Positions 1 through 8,666 of a stretch of 41,531 nt of DNA are shown here, in pieces. Each line of letters starts with the position of its first letter. The first letter of the stretch is position 1. The notes below the pieces were generated by a model. That model was not told where the DNA came from. It saw only the letters and a program-made list of their open reading frames with translations, and searched no databases. Source of the stretch: Candidatus Methanoplasma sp. (GTDB lineage: Archaea > Thermoplasmatota > Thermoplasmata > Methanomassiliicoccales > Methanomethylophilaceae). The stretch covers positions 1 to 41,531 of the forward strand of contig JAISJG010000022.1 in NCBI GenBank assembly GCA_031261625.1, written 5' to 3'. Both the position numbers and the translations under genes were made by a program.

Positions 1-3000
1 TTGATAGTCAGAGCAGAAGCCGCAGAGGTTGTTCCGAAGTTGGCGATGACACTACTCGGAGCATCTACAGTGACGGTCCCCTCAGGAACGGCTGTCTTCA
101 GATCTCCGGACCAATTGACGAACACGTCCGATGCACCCTCTGGTGTTGCGGTGAAATAGACCGTTGTTCCGGTATGAACAGAGAATGCTCCCGTGCTTCC
201 TGTTACGGTCACGGTCCCATCGGTGTAGTTCCATGCGACAGTTCCGTTCCCGGTCTTGCCGACATTCAGTGTGTGGTAATCGATTATTGCGGAATTATTG
301 CCGAAGTGGGCGGTAACGGCAGTAGGTCCCGTTACTGTTGCCGCATAAGAAGCTCCGGTGTGACCGTCCGATCCGACCGACCAGTAAAGGAACACATTGG
401 GTGAGATGTGGTGTTCTGTAAGAAGAACATCCGTGCCGTTGGGTACACGGATAGATGCGTTTGCCGTTACCGATCCGGACACTGTTACGGGTGTAGCTCC
501 CGATATTGTATCGTAAGTATAACCCACAGTTCCGGTTCCATCGAAATTGATGGTCAGAAGTGACGATGACGCCGTTGTTCCGAAATTGGCAGTTATGGTT
601 TTATCATCATCGAGGGTGATGTTGCCTGCAGACTCTGCCGTGCTGAGGGCTCCTGACCAATATTGGAATAATGCACCTGCTGTTTCTATTGCTTCGACAC
701 CGGCAACCGCACCTCCATCCAAATGCAATGTACCGGATGACAGTATTGCCGGAGAATTGGTCCCGACAGTAACGGATACTCTCCCTGTACCATTACCTCC
801 GGTCGTATTCACATCAAGAGTGCGTACATTGGCACCGCCAGCAAAATATGCGGTTACCGTTGTACTTCCGGCAGACGGAGCAATTACAGTAGCAACGGGG
901 TCCGTTCCGTAAGCTCCCGCCCAATATCCGAACGTGTATGATGGCTCTGCTATCGCCTTTACGTAAACCGAAGTGCCCGGTGCAACGTGAACGGTATCGT
1001 CCGGAACTGTGTAGAATGTTGTGTTATCGAGAGAGAATTGGAATGTTCCCCTGCTTGCATCGGGTGTTGTGGCCGAAACATCCACTGCCGTACTCAGGAA
1101 TGATGCAGTGTATGTCGTGTTGACTGTAGGTGCCACTGTCAATATCGGTGTTAAGACATCGTTGTTCCATGATCTGAAACTGTTCGACCCGGTTGGAATT
1201 GCTTTGATATAAACCGTAGAACCGGGGATCGAATAGAAAAGGTCCCCCGGAGCCGTCACGAATGTACTTCCGTCTTCGGAGAACTCGAATGTTCCGGCAC
1301 CCGACGGACTTGATACCGCCGAAATAACGATCGATTGTACGAATTTTGCTGTAAGGGAGTATGAAGCAACGGACGGAAGTATCACGTTCCTTATGCTGGA
1401 AGTTGAAAGATCATCGGTCCACCGATCGAACATGTAATTCGCCGAGGGTTTCGCTTCGACCTGTACTTCTATTCCTCTGAGCAACGTTACTGATGAACCG
1501 GATGTAAGATAGAATGTGTCCGTATAGTCCGATGTACCTTCGTATCTGAACTTGTATTCGAAACTGCCGCCTACGGACGGATCGGCATTGAGTGTGAAAA
1601 TTGTATTTTTTCCTGTATCGGTGGATTTGAAGACCGCAGTGATGCTCTTATCTGTGGACATTGTGAAAAGTGTGGTTGTTTGGGATGTTCCGTAATTTCC
1701 GGACCACGCTGAGAATGTATACCCTGTTTTCGACACAGCGGTTACTGTTACTTTATCTGTGGATCTGAGATCTACCGGTCCGATATATGTGACCGGACCC
1801 GCACCGTTCAAGGTGTATGTGAAGGATCCTGCATCGGCCGGATACGCATGAAGCTCCAGTGTGTGTACGCCGCTGAAGAAATTTGCGGTCAGATTGACAT
1901 TATTGAGCGGCGTTAATGTTATTTGCCGGCGATCTGATGTCACACCTCCCGTCCAATTGTCGAATCCCCATGTATCTGTCGGTGTTGCCATGAATGTGAC
2001 GGACGTGCCGTATGGAACTGTTACATCGGAACCTGCAGTAAATGGCCCAAGATCCTGTATACGATATGAAACGGATCCTCCGCCTGCCGGGTTGATATCC
2101 GCATGTACCGTAACATTGGACGGCAGAAGGATCGGATATCCGTCATTTGTTGTTCCGTCAATGCTCCATTTACTTGTACTCCATCCTTTTGCTGTGAATG
2201 TTCCTATTTTTTTCATATCGGATGTGGTGGTCGCATAGATTTTATTCACATAGTTGGGACTATAGGTTTCTCCGTACTTCTTCGTGGTTCCTGATGTACC
2301 CTGATCGAAGAACGTATCTGTATTTGTATTGTCTGCTATCCCTACATACCCGCCAACAGTGCCATTGCCTGTCAGAGTGGGCTTTCCTGTGGAATAACAG
2401 TGCTCCGTAGTTCCGTTTTGATAGCCGACGAATCCACCGACGGATGGATCTGAATTAGAACTTCTTACGGTGAGGCTCACATTTCCGCGAGCATAGGAAT
2501 CTGAGACCTTGCCTGTCGCATCTATCTGACCCGCGAATCCTCCTGCATCCGCAAGATTAGCTGATGCACTGATGTTTCCCGTCGCATAACAAGAAGAGAT
2601 ATTGTGAGCATTTCCAGCGAATCCTCCCGCCATCAACGATTGAGATACTACTGCACTGATTGTTGAATTGGCAGTTACATTACCTGTGGCATAACTGTAA
2701 CTTATACTTCCGGCGACCATATTTCCTACAAACCCTCCGGTCCTGCTTACGCCAGAATTGATTACATTTATCGAAGCATAACACGATATTATCGTGCCTG
2801 AACGCATTGTTCCTACGAACCCTCCTGCATGGAATACAATTTCCAGATTCGGTATCGCATTTTCATAACCGTTGGCACCTCCGTTCACACTGCCTGTGCC
2901 CGAAACCGATGATCCGAGGATCGTCGCATCGCTTAACGCAACAAAACCGCCTGCCAAACCTTGGCCTTTTGCCTGTATGGATCCGTTCAATATGACATGG

Positions 3001-3533
3001 ACATTGGATATTGTTCCGGATGCGGATGCAGCGAGTGCTGCTACATCTGCATTGGCTGCGCTGCTGGAAACACCGCCGGATGCTACCGTGATGTAAAAAT
3101 TGCACACATATGAATTTGTCAATGATACGAACAATCCGCTTTTTGCATACGAACCTGTTACCGACAGATTCGATATCGTGTAGCCGTTACCGTTGAAATT
3201 ACCCTTAAAATCCGGCAGAGGAACCCATGAGCCCGAGAGAGTTATGTCATTACCAAGCTCGAAATAAACTCCCGATGCGCCGGAATTAGCACTAACATAA
3301 TTTCTGAAATTTGTATTCAGATGATCGGCCGTGGTTATTATGAACGGGGACGTTTGCAATCCGTCCCCCTGCCACGGAGCACCATCCGATGTGTCGGACA
3401 ATCTGTTGTCATCATCGACCGATACAAAAAATGCGCCTGATATCAAAATAGCGAAAACCGCTGCAATAAAAATATACTTGCTCCCCACTCCCACTCTGCC
3501 CGTACTTGATGCCTTCAACTTCATACCTCCCAT
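1..3533 (-). CDS. Giant exported repeat (adhesin-like) protein, 3' end outside window
   Basis: The minus-strand frame stays open from the left edge to ATG at 3533 (alternative in-frame ATG at 3524, which directly follows GGGAGGT). At least 1174 residues lie in the window. Seen: a basic N-terminus followed by a hydrophobic segment (about residues 17-35, signal peptide or anchor), then an Asp-rich linker. About residues 215-380 hold repeated Gly-Gly-Phe ... Ser-Cys/Ser-Tyr-Ala ... Gly-Asn units typical of GLUG motifs. From about residue 440 to the edge come repeats of 70-90 residues containing Trp-Ser/Thr-Gly and ending in thr-Ala-Asn/His-Phe, as in bacterial/InlB-type beta-repeat domains. Such proteins are cell-surface adhesin-like proteins in gut methanogens; that role is inference. 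The composition is rich in Thr, Ser, Val and Gly and poor in Lys and Glu, unlike the cytoplasmic neighbours. The C-terminal anchor is not visible. Confidence 0.85.
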   Translation of the reverse strand, partial: MGGMKLKASSTGRVGVGSKYIFIAAVFAILISGAFFVSVDDDNRLSDTSDGAPWQGDGLQTSPFIITTADHLNTNFRNYVSANSGASGVYFELGNDITLSGSWVPLPDFKGNFNGNGYTISNLSVTGSYAKSGLFVSLTNSYVCNFYITVASGGVSSSAANADVAALAASASGTISNVHVILNGSIQAKGQGLAGGFVALSDATILGSSVSGTGSVNGGANGYENAIPNLEIVFHAGGFVGTMRSGTIISCYASINVINSGVSRTGGFVGNMVAGSISYSYATGNVTANSTISAVVSQSLMAGGFAGNAHNISSCYATGNISASANLADAGGFAGQIDATGKVSDSYARGNVSLTVRSSNSDPSVGGFVGYQNGTTEHCYSTGKPTLTGNGTVGGYVGIADNTNTDTFFDQGTSGTTKKYGETYSPNYVNKIYATTTSDMKKIGTFTAKGWSTSKWSIDGTTNDGYPILLPSNVTVHADINPAGGGSVSYRIQDLGPFTAGSDVTVPYGTSVTFMATPTDTWGFDNWTGGVTSDRRQITLTPLNNVNLTANFFSGVHTLELHAYPADAGSFTYTLNGAGPVTYIGPVDLRSTDKVTVTAVSKTGYTFSAWSGNYGTSQTTTLFTMSTDKSITAVFKSTDTGKNTIFTLNADPSVGGSFEYKFRYEGTSDYTDTFYLTSGSSVTLLRGIEVQVEAKPSANYMFDRWTDDLSTSSIRNVILPSVASYSLTAKFVQSIVISAVSSPSGAGTFEFSEDGSTFVTAPGDLFYSIPGSTVYIKAIPTGSNSFRSWNNDVLTPILTVAPTVNTTYTASFLSTAVDVSATTPDASRGTFQFSLDNTTFYTVPDDTVHVAPGTSVYVKAIAEPSYTFGYWAGAYGTDPVATVIAPSAGSTTVTAYFAGGANVRTLDVNTTGGNGTGRVSVTVGTNSPAILSSGTLHLDGGAVAGVEAIETAGALFQYWSGALSTAESAGNITLDDDKTITANFGTTASSSLLTINFDGTGTVGYTYDTISGATPVTVSGSVTANASIRVPNGTDVLLTEHHISPNVFLYWSVGSDGHTGASYAATVTGPTAVTAHFGNNSAIIDYHTLNVGKTGNGTVAWNYTDGTVTVTGSTGAFSVHTGTTVYFTATPEGASDVFVNWSGDLKTAVPEGTVTVDAPSSVIANFGTTSAASALTI

Positions 3534-3586
3534 CTACGTAAGAATCAACGTCTGCGATGGTCTATGTTGAAAGAATAGCCCCCCTG

Positions 3587-3610
3587 GTCTAATTCCCGCT
3601 CTTATTAGAC
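3587..3610. promoter_or_regulatory. Inverted repeat upstream of the giant surface-protein gene
   Basis: GTCTAAT (3587-3593) and ATTAGAC (3604-3610) form a perfect 7-bp inverted repeat with a 10-nt spacer, 54 bases upstream of the ATG of the minus-strand surface protein. A minus-strand TATA-like tract lies at 3671-3683, so the repeat would fall in a 5' leader of about 115 nt if that box is used. It could be an RNA hairpin or an operator. The rest of the 320-base gap 3534-3853 shows only AT-rich promoter-like sequence. Confidence 0.4.
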
Positions 3611-3853
3611 TCCGCACGGCATTATGTGCATTTTTTCTCGGTAATGGTGCGTAGTTACTGTCTTGATACCTATAAAATAATAACGAATATTCGGCGTGCC
3701 ACAGATGAAAACAAGCATTCAGATTGTCATGGATCCTTATCATTTTCTGCACATTTGTATGAAGAAAAACCGATACTGACACTCACTGTCCGATATCGAA
3801 CCGACACCTGATCCGTAACAGTGTTTTCCATCGGATATCGTTAAGTTTTTAGC

Positions 3854-4837
3854 ATGGATGCTCCATTCATCCATATGGTACAGAAAAACCCCCAGAGGTT
3901 AGGCGGCCCCATTCCGAAATTCGGGGACTACCATGTGTGGAAGACCCTCTGCTGCATAAACGAATACAGTCCCGTAGGCCGTAAGAAGCTTGCATCGCTC
4001 CTCGGCATCGGTGAAGGGAGCATCAGGACCATACTCACTCTTTTACAGGAGGACGGACTGATAATAATAAACAAGAACGGTGTCGCGCTTACCCAGAGCG
4101 GAGCAGAATGCTGGAACACCGTTAAAATGGATATCAAGCCCGTACGCATCAGTGAACTCACCATCGGTGATTTCGACTGCGCCGTAAGAGTACCGGGGAT
4201 CGCCCTTTCCGTGACATACGGATGCGAAGAAAGGGATATAGCGATCAAAGCCGGGGCTACGGGAGCGACCACACTCATCTGTTCCAACGGCCTGCTCATA
4301 TTCCCCGGATCCAATTATCCTGTGGATCAGAAAACAGATAAAGCCATTAGGGACAGTTTCGACATCAGGGATGATGATGTCATCATAATCGGTACAGGGA
4401 ACAACACCGATATCGCGGAAAAAGGTGCCGTGACCGCAGGACTGGAACTTCTGGGCGGCCTTCACATCCACCGCGAACTCAATGATGTTCTTAACCACAG
4501 AAGCACCGGCAACGAACTTCTTTCGCTTGCATTCGCGATACACGACCTCGTAGGAGGACTCCCTGTCTGTGCGAAAAGCAGGGATAATCTCGGCATCAGG
4601 ATCGAATCGGGCATGGTCATCGACAATGCATATACAGGAGCCGTACTTGAGGAAGTGATTAATGCAGGAACGACTATCAGAAAAGTGGCGATATCGGGTC
4701 CTTATAAAGGGATACGCGTGATCGTAACACCTGTCGAACTCGACAACCGTGTCATCGCTGCTATTGGAGTGGTGGACATAAGGAGTATGGCCGGGGCCAA
4801 CAACCTGATTCGTTTACGGAGTGATGAAAATGACTAA
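3854..4837 (+). CDS. Winged-helix protein of the DUF4443/DUF2111 type, putative regulator
   Basis: This is a 327-residue protein. Residues about 25-90 look like a winged helix-turn-helix: the segment with Arg-Lys-Lys-Leu-Ala-Ser-Leu-Leu-Gly-Ile followed by a recognition-helix-like stretch (Gly-Ser-Ile-Arg-Thr-Ile-Leu) and a beta-wing. Residues about 95-205 resemble the domain called DUF4443, and residues about 210-320 resemble DUF2111, with the Val-Gly-Gly-Leu-Pro and Ile-Ser-Gly-Pro-Tyr-Lys-Gly motifs. Both families are mainly archaeal and of unknown biochemical function. A DNA-binding role is inferred from the N-terminus only. A TATA-like tract at about 3840-3850 would place transcription initiation near 3870, so the inner ATG at 3875 (residue 8) may be the real, leaderless start. 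The gene overlaps the next one by 8 bases, which points to translational coupling. Confidence 0.75.
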   Translation: MDAPFIHMVQKNPQRLGGPIPKFGDYHVWKTLCCINEYSPVGRKKLASLLGIGEGSIRTILTLLQEDGLIIINKNGVALTQSGAECWNTVKMDIKPVRISELTIGDFDCAVRVPGIALSVTYGCEERDIAIKAGATGATTLICSNGLLIFPGSNYPVDQKTDKAIRDSFDIRDDDVIIIGTGNNTDIAEKGAVTAGLELLGGLHIHRELNDVLNHRSTGNELLSLAFAIHDLVGGLPVCAKSRDNLGIRIESGMVIDNAYTGAVLEEVINAGTTIRKVAISGPYKGIRVIVTPVELDNRVIAAIGVVDIRSMAGANNLIRLRSDEND

Positions 4838-5153
4838 ACCGTGTATAGTAACTGTCGATGCAGGCGTCTGTAAGATGAAGACCGTCATCACAGCAACACC
4901 GAATGACGAGACCGGAATGGTGGACATCGAGATCAAGAGCGATTGCCCCAATGTCCTAAAAATGTCCTGGTCGGTAAAACCCATATGCCCCTACAGCGAA
5001 GTAGAAGGCGATATGAGGGAGACCGAGACCTACAAGCTTGCAGGCGAGCACCTACCGCACGCTGCATGCCCTGTTCCCTGCGGAATTATCAAAGCAGTAG
5101 AGGTCGCCGGTGGCCTTGGACTTAAAAGAACCGCCACGATCACTGTTGAGTAA
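4830..5153 (+). CDS. Small Cys-rich conserved protein of unknown function
   Basis: The 107-residue product is not firmly recognised. The start chosen is ATG 4830, which has GGAG at 4818-4821 eight bases upstream; GTG 4821 and ATG 4824 are in frame but too close to that site. The reading frame begins inside the last codons of the upstream gene (ATGACTAA arrangement). Cysteines recur as Asp-Cys-Pro, Ile-Cys-Pro-Tyr and a Cys-Pro-Val-Pro-Cys-Gly motif near the C-terminus, so metal or Fe-S binding is possible. No membrane segment or signal peptide is visible. Its 3' end overlaps the convergent AhpD-like gene by 14 bases. Confidence 0.65.
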   Translation: MTKPCIVTVDAGVCKMKTVITATPNDETGMVDIEIKSDCPNVLKMSWSVKPICPYSEVEGDMRETETYKLAGEHLPHAACPVPCGIIKAVEVAGGLGLKRTATITVE

Positions 5154-5448
5154 GATCCTTATCGATATATTCGTCGATCTTCTCGGACCATATCATCACC
5201 GATGGTCCCGCCAGATACATGGCGACCTCCTGGGTCTCCAGGATGTCCCTGTTGGTGGCCCCGGCCTTTATGGCCTCTTCGGCATGATACTCGAAACACT
5301 TTTCACATTTCAATACAGACGAAACCGCCAGTGCGATGAGTTCTTTTTCGCGTACTGTCAGAGACCCTTCTTCGAATACCTGATTCCTGTAAATGTAGAG
5401 GGCCCTCAGAACCTTCGGGTCTTTTTCGCCTAATTTCACTAATGACAT
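5140..5448 (-). CDS. AhpD/carboxymuconolactone decarboxylase-like protein
   Basis: The 102-residue product has the all-helical AhpD/CMD core. Around residues 48-55 the Cys-Glu-Lys-Cys-Phe-Glu-Tyr-His motif matches the redox-active CxxC plus His of AhpD-like proteins, followed by the Ala-Ile-Lys-Ala-Gly-Ala-Thr helix typical of the family. Members act as thiol peroxidase partners or decarboxylases; the CxxC argues for a redox role, but the substrate is unknown. The length is normal for a single-domain CMD protein. The start at ATG 5448 has no ribosome-binding site but lies about 25 bases from the centre of a TATA box, so the mRNA is probably leaderless. It is divergent from the unknown gene at 5498. 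Confidence 0.85.
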   Translation of the reverse strand: MSLVKLGEKDPKVLRALYIYRNQVFEEGSLTVREKELIALAVSSVLKCEKCFEYHAEEAIKAGATNRDILETQEVAMYLAGPSVMIWSEKIDEYIDKDLTQQ

Positions 5449-5464
5449 GAGCCAGTAAATCGCT

Positions 5465-5482
5465 AACTGTTTATAATCAGTT
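5465..5482. promoter_or_regulatory. Symmetric bidirectional TATA promoter
   Basis: AACTG (5465-5469), TTTATAAT (5470-5477) and CAGTT (5478-5482) form an inverted repeat around a TATA core. The core centre (5473.5) is 25 bases from the A of the minus-strand ATG (5448) and 25 bases from the A of the plus-strand ATG (5498). Archaeal initiation occurs about 22-27 bases from the box, so both divergent genes are predicted to be leaderless from the same element. Confidence 0.55.
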
Positions 5483-5497
5483 TTCTATTCCAATATC

Positions 5498-6046
5498 ATG
5501 AACGGGGACGACGTTGACAAACCTCTTGAAATCGTGAAGAGCCTCAGAGGTGTTGTCCATGCATTCTATTTGGATAAAACTGTCCTGAGCCTTATGAAAG
5601 AAGAAGAGTCAAAAGTCAGTGCCATGGCCAATATCGCTGTCGATAACCAGGGATTCGACCAGGCATTGGAACGCGAATGTGTCATTGCAATAGTGAAGGA
5701 TCCGCGTTTCAGACCTCCGCCCGAACCAACCGTTATACTCATATCCGGTGCAGGAGAGGTCATGGGAGTGGAGGTTTTCCCATTCACCGCCAAAGAATAC
5801 CAGGACAGAGAAGATGTGGTCTGGCTTTCCGATGCGTTCGTACTGTTCCCGGAGGTCAAAGGGACCGGCAAGGAGATATTCGTCATGCCTCCGGTATCTT
5901 TCGTGGAACTCAACGAGAGCAACGGCTGCAAAGATGTGATATCATGCAGCCCTGCACCGACCTGCGACCTGATCATGAGAAAACACTACAAACTCCAGGA
6001 CGACCCGAAGCTGGCCTCCGTTCTGGTGGGTTTCAACCGCATCTGA
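5498..6046 (+). CDS. Conserved hypothetical protein, 182 residues
   Basis: I do not recognise the family. It is a soluble, acidic, alpha/beta-looking protein without signal peptide, membrane segment or known catalytic motif. The N-terminal third is helical (Ser-Leu-Met-Lys-Glu-Glu-Glu-Ser), the middle carries beta strands around Thr-Val-Ile-Leu-Ile-Ser-Gly-Ala-Gly-Glu, and a Cys-Lys-Asp/Cys-Ser-Pro-Ala-Pro-Thr-Cys cluster lies in the last third. The start at ATG 5498 lacks a Shine-Dalgarno sequence and fits a leaderless transcript from the TATA core at 5470-5477. The RNase III gene follows after 24 bases and may be cotranscribed. Confidence 0.6.
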   Translation: MNGDDVDKPLEIVKSLRGVVHAFYLDKTVLSLMKEEESKVSAMANIAVDNQGFDQALERECVIAIVKDPRFRPPPEPTVILISGAGEVMGVEVFPFTAKEYQDREDVVWLSDAFVLFPEVKGTGKEIFVMPPVSFVELNESNGCKDVISCSPAPTCDLIMRKHYKLQDDPKLASVLVGFNRI

Positions 6047-6070
6047 TCAGGATGTGGTGGGGAGGGCACC

Positions 6071-6589
6071 GTGGTCAACGAGGAACATCGCGTAAAAGTA
6101 CGGACATTCATGTCCGGAATGCCGTTCTATATCAGCGATGTTACAGAAGAACAGCTGGATCTTTTCTGTTCGGCACTTACTCATTCCAGTTATTCTAATG
6201 AGAACATCGATCCGGACACTGGAAAACCCGCAGAATGCTACGAACGTCTGGAATTCCTCGGGGACTCCGTTATCGAGCTTGTGGTGCGCGAGCATCTTTT
6301 CAGAAGCACGGAATGGAGAGAGGGTCAGATGACCGCGAAGAAACAGGAACACGTTTCCGACAAAGATATGTCATCACATGTTCTGGAAAGCGGAATGGAC
6401 CTCGACTCTGTAATGCTTCTCGGTAACGGACATAAGGATTCCGAGGGCAATAATGTCGTCGAGGAAAGCATGAGAGCGGGCGCATTCGAAGCACTTGCCG
6501 GTGCGTTCTATCTTTCACGCGGATTGGAATTCGCAAGAAGGATCATACTGATAATCCTCAGGCCGGACGTCACCGAGAAATCGGAATGA
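6071..6589 (+). CDS. Stand-alone ribonuclease III-family protein
   Basis: The 172-residue protein consists of one RNase III domain and no double-stranded-RNA-binding domain. The signature helix is intact: Glu58-Arg-Leu-Glu61-Phe-Leu-Gly-Asp65, preceded by the Ala-Leu-Thr-His-Ser-Ser helix. The second metal-ligand helix reads Ala-Gly137-Ala-Phe-Glu140-Ala-Leu-Ala-Gly, so the glutamate equivalent to E. coli Glu117 is present, but the position of Asp114 is glycine. It starts with GTG 6071, five bases after a strong GGAGGG. RNase III cleaves double-stranded RNA in bacteria and is uncommon in archaea, so acquisition from bacteria is plausible. Whether it still cleaves RNA with one acidic ligand missing is uncertain. 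Confidence 0.85.
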   Translation: MVNEEHRVKVRTFMSGMPFYISDVTEEQLDLFCSALTHSSYSNENIDPDTGKPAECYERLEFLGDSVIELVVREHLFRSTEWREGQMTAKKQEHVSDKDMSSHVLESGMDLDSVMLLGNGHKDSEGNNVVEESMRAGAFEALAGAFYLSRGLEFARRIILIILRPDVTEKSE

Positions 6590-6593
6590 TCCG

Positions 6594-6606
6594 TCCTTAT
6601 TTTTTA
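6594..6606 (+). terminator. Oligo-T terminator after the RNase III gene
   Basis: The plus strand carries CTTATTTTTTAA a few bases after the RNase III stop codon. Archaeal RNA polymerase terminates on such T-tracts without needing a hairpin. Confidence 0.5.
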
Positions 6607-6626
6607 ACTGCGGGTACCCCGTGAAC

Positions 6627-6672
6627 AAAAATGGTCATTGATGAAAATGGGGTCCCTCCCGCGAGGGGAGGG
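6627..6672 (-). terminator. Hairpin and T-tract terminator of the mcr operon
   Basis: CCCTCCC (6654-6660) and GGGAGGG (6666-6672) form a perfect 7-bp GC-rich stem with a 5-nt loop, 22 bases beyond the end of the last gene of the mcr operon. Reading the minus strand onward there are T4 (6643-6646) and T5 (6627-6631) runs. This is a good candidate for the operon's transcription end. Confidence 0.65.
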
Positions 6673-6694
6673 TGTAAAAGGATTCTTAAATTGT

Positions 6695-6991
6695 TTATCC
6701 TCCGCCGCTGGGCGTAAGATCGCGGATGTCCACGTCCTCCTCCATCCTGTGGAGTTCTTCGATGGTCTTTCCGGATATCTTACTTCCTTCGGCGGAGTGT
6801 TTTTCACGCTCTTTGTAGGAGATCGCTTTATACTCCGATTCGTCGGCACCGGTCAGGAATGCGACATCGTAGAAGAGGTTGGTCCTGTCGAGCTGAGCCC
6901 AGACCCTTCCGTCCCTTTCCCTGATGTCCATTACCTTCCCGACCGTCGAGGTCGGCATGTACTTGGCGAAGTCTCCTACCATCATCGGCAT
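6695..6991 (-). CDS. DUF2098-type protein at the end of the mcr operon
   Basis: The 98-residue protein begins with a short beta-rich domain: Val-Gly-Asp-Phe-Ala-Lys-Tyr-Met, then Gly-Thr/Ser-Thr-Val-Gly-Lys-Val-Met-Asp-Ile, a Trp-Ala-Gln-Leu-Asp strand and Thr-Asn-Leu-Phe-Tyr. This pattern matches the methanogen family DUF2098, whose function is not known. The C-terminal half is charged and probably disordered. Its ATG overlaps the mcrA stop codon by one base (TGATG), so translation is coupled to mcrA. A role linked to MCR is inference from position only. ATGs at 6985 and 6982 are alternative starts. Confidence 0.75.
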   Translation of the reverse strand: MPMMVGDFAKYMPTSTVGKVMDIRERDGRVWAQLDRTNLFYDVAFLTGADESEYKAISYKEREKHSAEGSKISGKTIEELHRMEEDVDIRDLTPSGGG

Positions 6992-8664
6992 CAGCCTTTG
7001 ATGACAGCGGTCCTCTCACCAGCAGGCTGGAACTCTCTGAGTCCGCCTCTTCCGATCTCCTTCGTCACGTTTGCGAAGTCGAAGATCAGGCTGGGGTCGG
7101 CGAAGGCGACACGTATGAACGGGTTGGCAGTGTATGCGTCTCCGCGTGCGACGTGTGCGGCCTTCGAGATACCGGAGTATCCTGCGAGGTGACCGACGTT
7201 CATTGCGTAGTTGGGGTAGTTAGGTCCTCTGATCTCTGCAGGCAGACCCTCATCGGATCTGTATGCGAACGAGTTAGCGGAACCGCACTGGTCCTGAAGA
7301 TCGTATCCGTAGAATCCGAGCCTTCCTGACCTCTCCTTGTGCTGGAGCATGGAGAGGTACCAGAGGTTGAGACCGGTGTCTGCGTTACCGGTCGCAAAGG
7401 ATCCTGCGATACCGGTGGCTGCTGCTGCAACGGTTGCTCTCTGGGATCCACCGAAGTGTGTCTCCATGATTGCGGGGTATTTCTCATAGGACTCGAGTGC
7501 GTATGCGTTGATCTCGTCACCGAGTTTCAGAGCCTCATCGTATTTGCTCGGGTCGAGCTTGACGAATCCGCCGTACTTGTCTTTGATGACGTCGATCGCG
7601 TGGTACACGTAGTCCTCGAGGATGTTGTCAGTGTATGTTGCGGTAGCGTACTGGGTGAATCCCACACCACCGGACATGTATCCACCGAGGTAGACCTGGT
7701 CGTAGATTGCGGCTCCGAGACCGACTGTCTCGAGAACTGCTCTTCCGGGGTCGTCAGGGTAGACACGGTCGGACTGGACCATATCGTCGAAGAATCCGAA
7801 GGGTATTCCACCGGGTTCGTTGGGTCCTCTGACACGCCTTGCGGGCATCATGGATCCCATGTTGATCGACTGGTGCTTTGCAGAGTATGCGAAGTCTGCG
7901 ATTGCTGCCTCTCCTGCTGCCAGTTTGTAGGCGGAGATGAATGCCATCGAGATCTGCATTGCTGCGTGTCTCGATACAGTTGCTCCGTCCATGAACCTTC
8001 CGACGATGGTCGGAACGCGGACTGCCTGCATAAGGGTGCTGCCGATCGCTTTCTTCAGCTGTGCTGCCTGGTCCTTGGGGAACAGTTTGTTGATATCGAT
8101 GAGGAATCTCTTGTCGAGTTCGTCAGCGAGCTCGTCGTCTCCGGTGTAGACCTTGACGTACGAGTCGTACACAAGTGCCGGGTTGACCTCAGCCATGTGC
8201 TCCTGAACGACTGCTCCACCGGGCATCGTGTGGTTAACGACTTCGAGGTAGGTGTTGATCGTCTCAGGGGTGACTTCTTTTCCGAGTCTCTTCTCGATGG
8301 TCTGGTGAGGTGGGTCGAGTCCTACGAGGACGGTCCTCCTGATGTCATCCCATGCCTGCTGGATAGCAGTGTTGTTGATGCAGTGGAGATCGTCTGCCTC
8401 TACGTAGATGTCAGTGTGTGACAGCTGGTAGGGCATCCAGGACCTCTGTCCGAGCGGGACACCGATGTCCTCGTTCATCATAGGGAATCCACGTTTCTTT
8501 GCGATAGCTTCGGCGGATTTCTGGAATTCCACCTTGCTCTTGGACTGTTTCCATCCGCCGTAGCAGTAGTACTTGGTCTCGATTGCGGTAGGATCTTCCT
8601 TGAATTTCTTCTTGGCTGCCGCTATGAACAACTTCTCTTTCTCTTTATCAGCTTTGGCTGCCAT
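6991..8664 (-). CDS. mcrA: Methyl-coenzyme M reductase subunit alpha
   Basis: The 557-residue catalytic subunit of MCR reduces methyl-CoM with coenzyme B to methane and the CoM-CoB heterodisulfide, using nickel cofactor F430 in the cytoplasm. The diagnostic [12 protein letters not shown] stretch lies at 449-460. The residues that are post-translationally modified in Methanothermobacter are conserved: His264 (N-methyl-His), Arg277 (methyl-Arg), Gln408 (methyl-Gln), Gly453 (thioglycine), Asp458 and Cys460 (S-methyl-Cys). Conservation does not prove the modifications occur. The length is normal. The gene follows mcrG after 2 bases and overlaps the DUF2098 gene. The substitutions and gene order suggest Methanomassiliicoccales. 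Confidence 0.99.
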   Translation of the reverse strand: MAAKADKEKEKLFIAAAKKKFKEDPTAIETKYYCYGGWKQSKSKVEFQKSAEAIAKKRGFPMMNEDIGVPLGQRSWMPYQLSHTDIYVEADDLHCINNTAIQQAWDDIRRTVLVGLDPPHQTIEKRLGKEVTPETINTYLEVVNHTMPGGAVVQEHMAEVNPALVYDSYVKVYTGDDELADELDKRFLIDINKLFPKDQAAQLKKAIGSTLMQAVRVPTIVGRFMDGATVSRHAAMQISMAFISAYKLAAGEAAIADFAYSAKHQSINMGSMMPARRVRGPNEPGGIPFGFFDDMVQSDRVYPDDPGRAVLETVGLGAAIYDQVYLGGYMSGGVGFTQYATATYTDNILEDYVYHAIDVIKDKYGGFVKLDPSKYDEALKLGDEINAYALESYEKYPAIMETHFGGSQRATVAAAATGIAGSFATGNADTGLNLWYLSMLQHKERSGRLGFYGYDLQDQCGSANSFAYRSDEGLPAEIRGPNYPNYAMNVGHLAGYSGISKAAHVARGDAYTANPFIRVAFADPSLIFDFANVTKEIGRGGLREFQPAGERTAVIKG

Positions 8665-8666
8665 GT

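Noticed and set aside
7339..8421. A 360-codon plus-strand open frame opposite mcrA
   Set aside because: Its composition (Val, Cys, Asp, Gly, Ser) is the antisense image of mcrA codon use, it has no ribosome-binding site, and mcrA is unambiguous.
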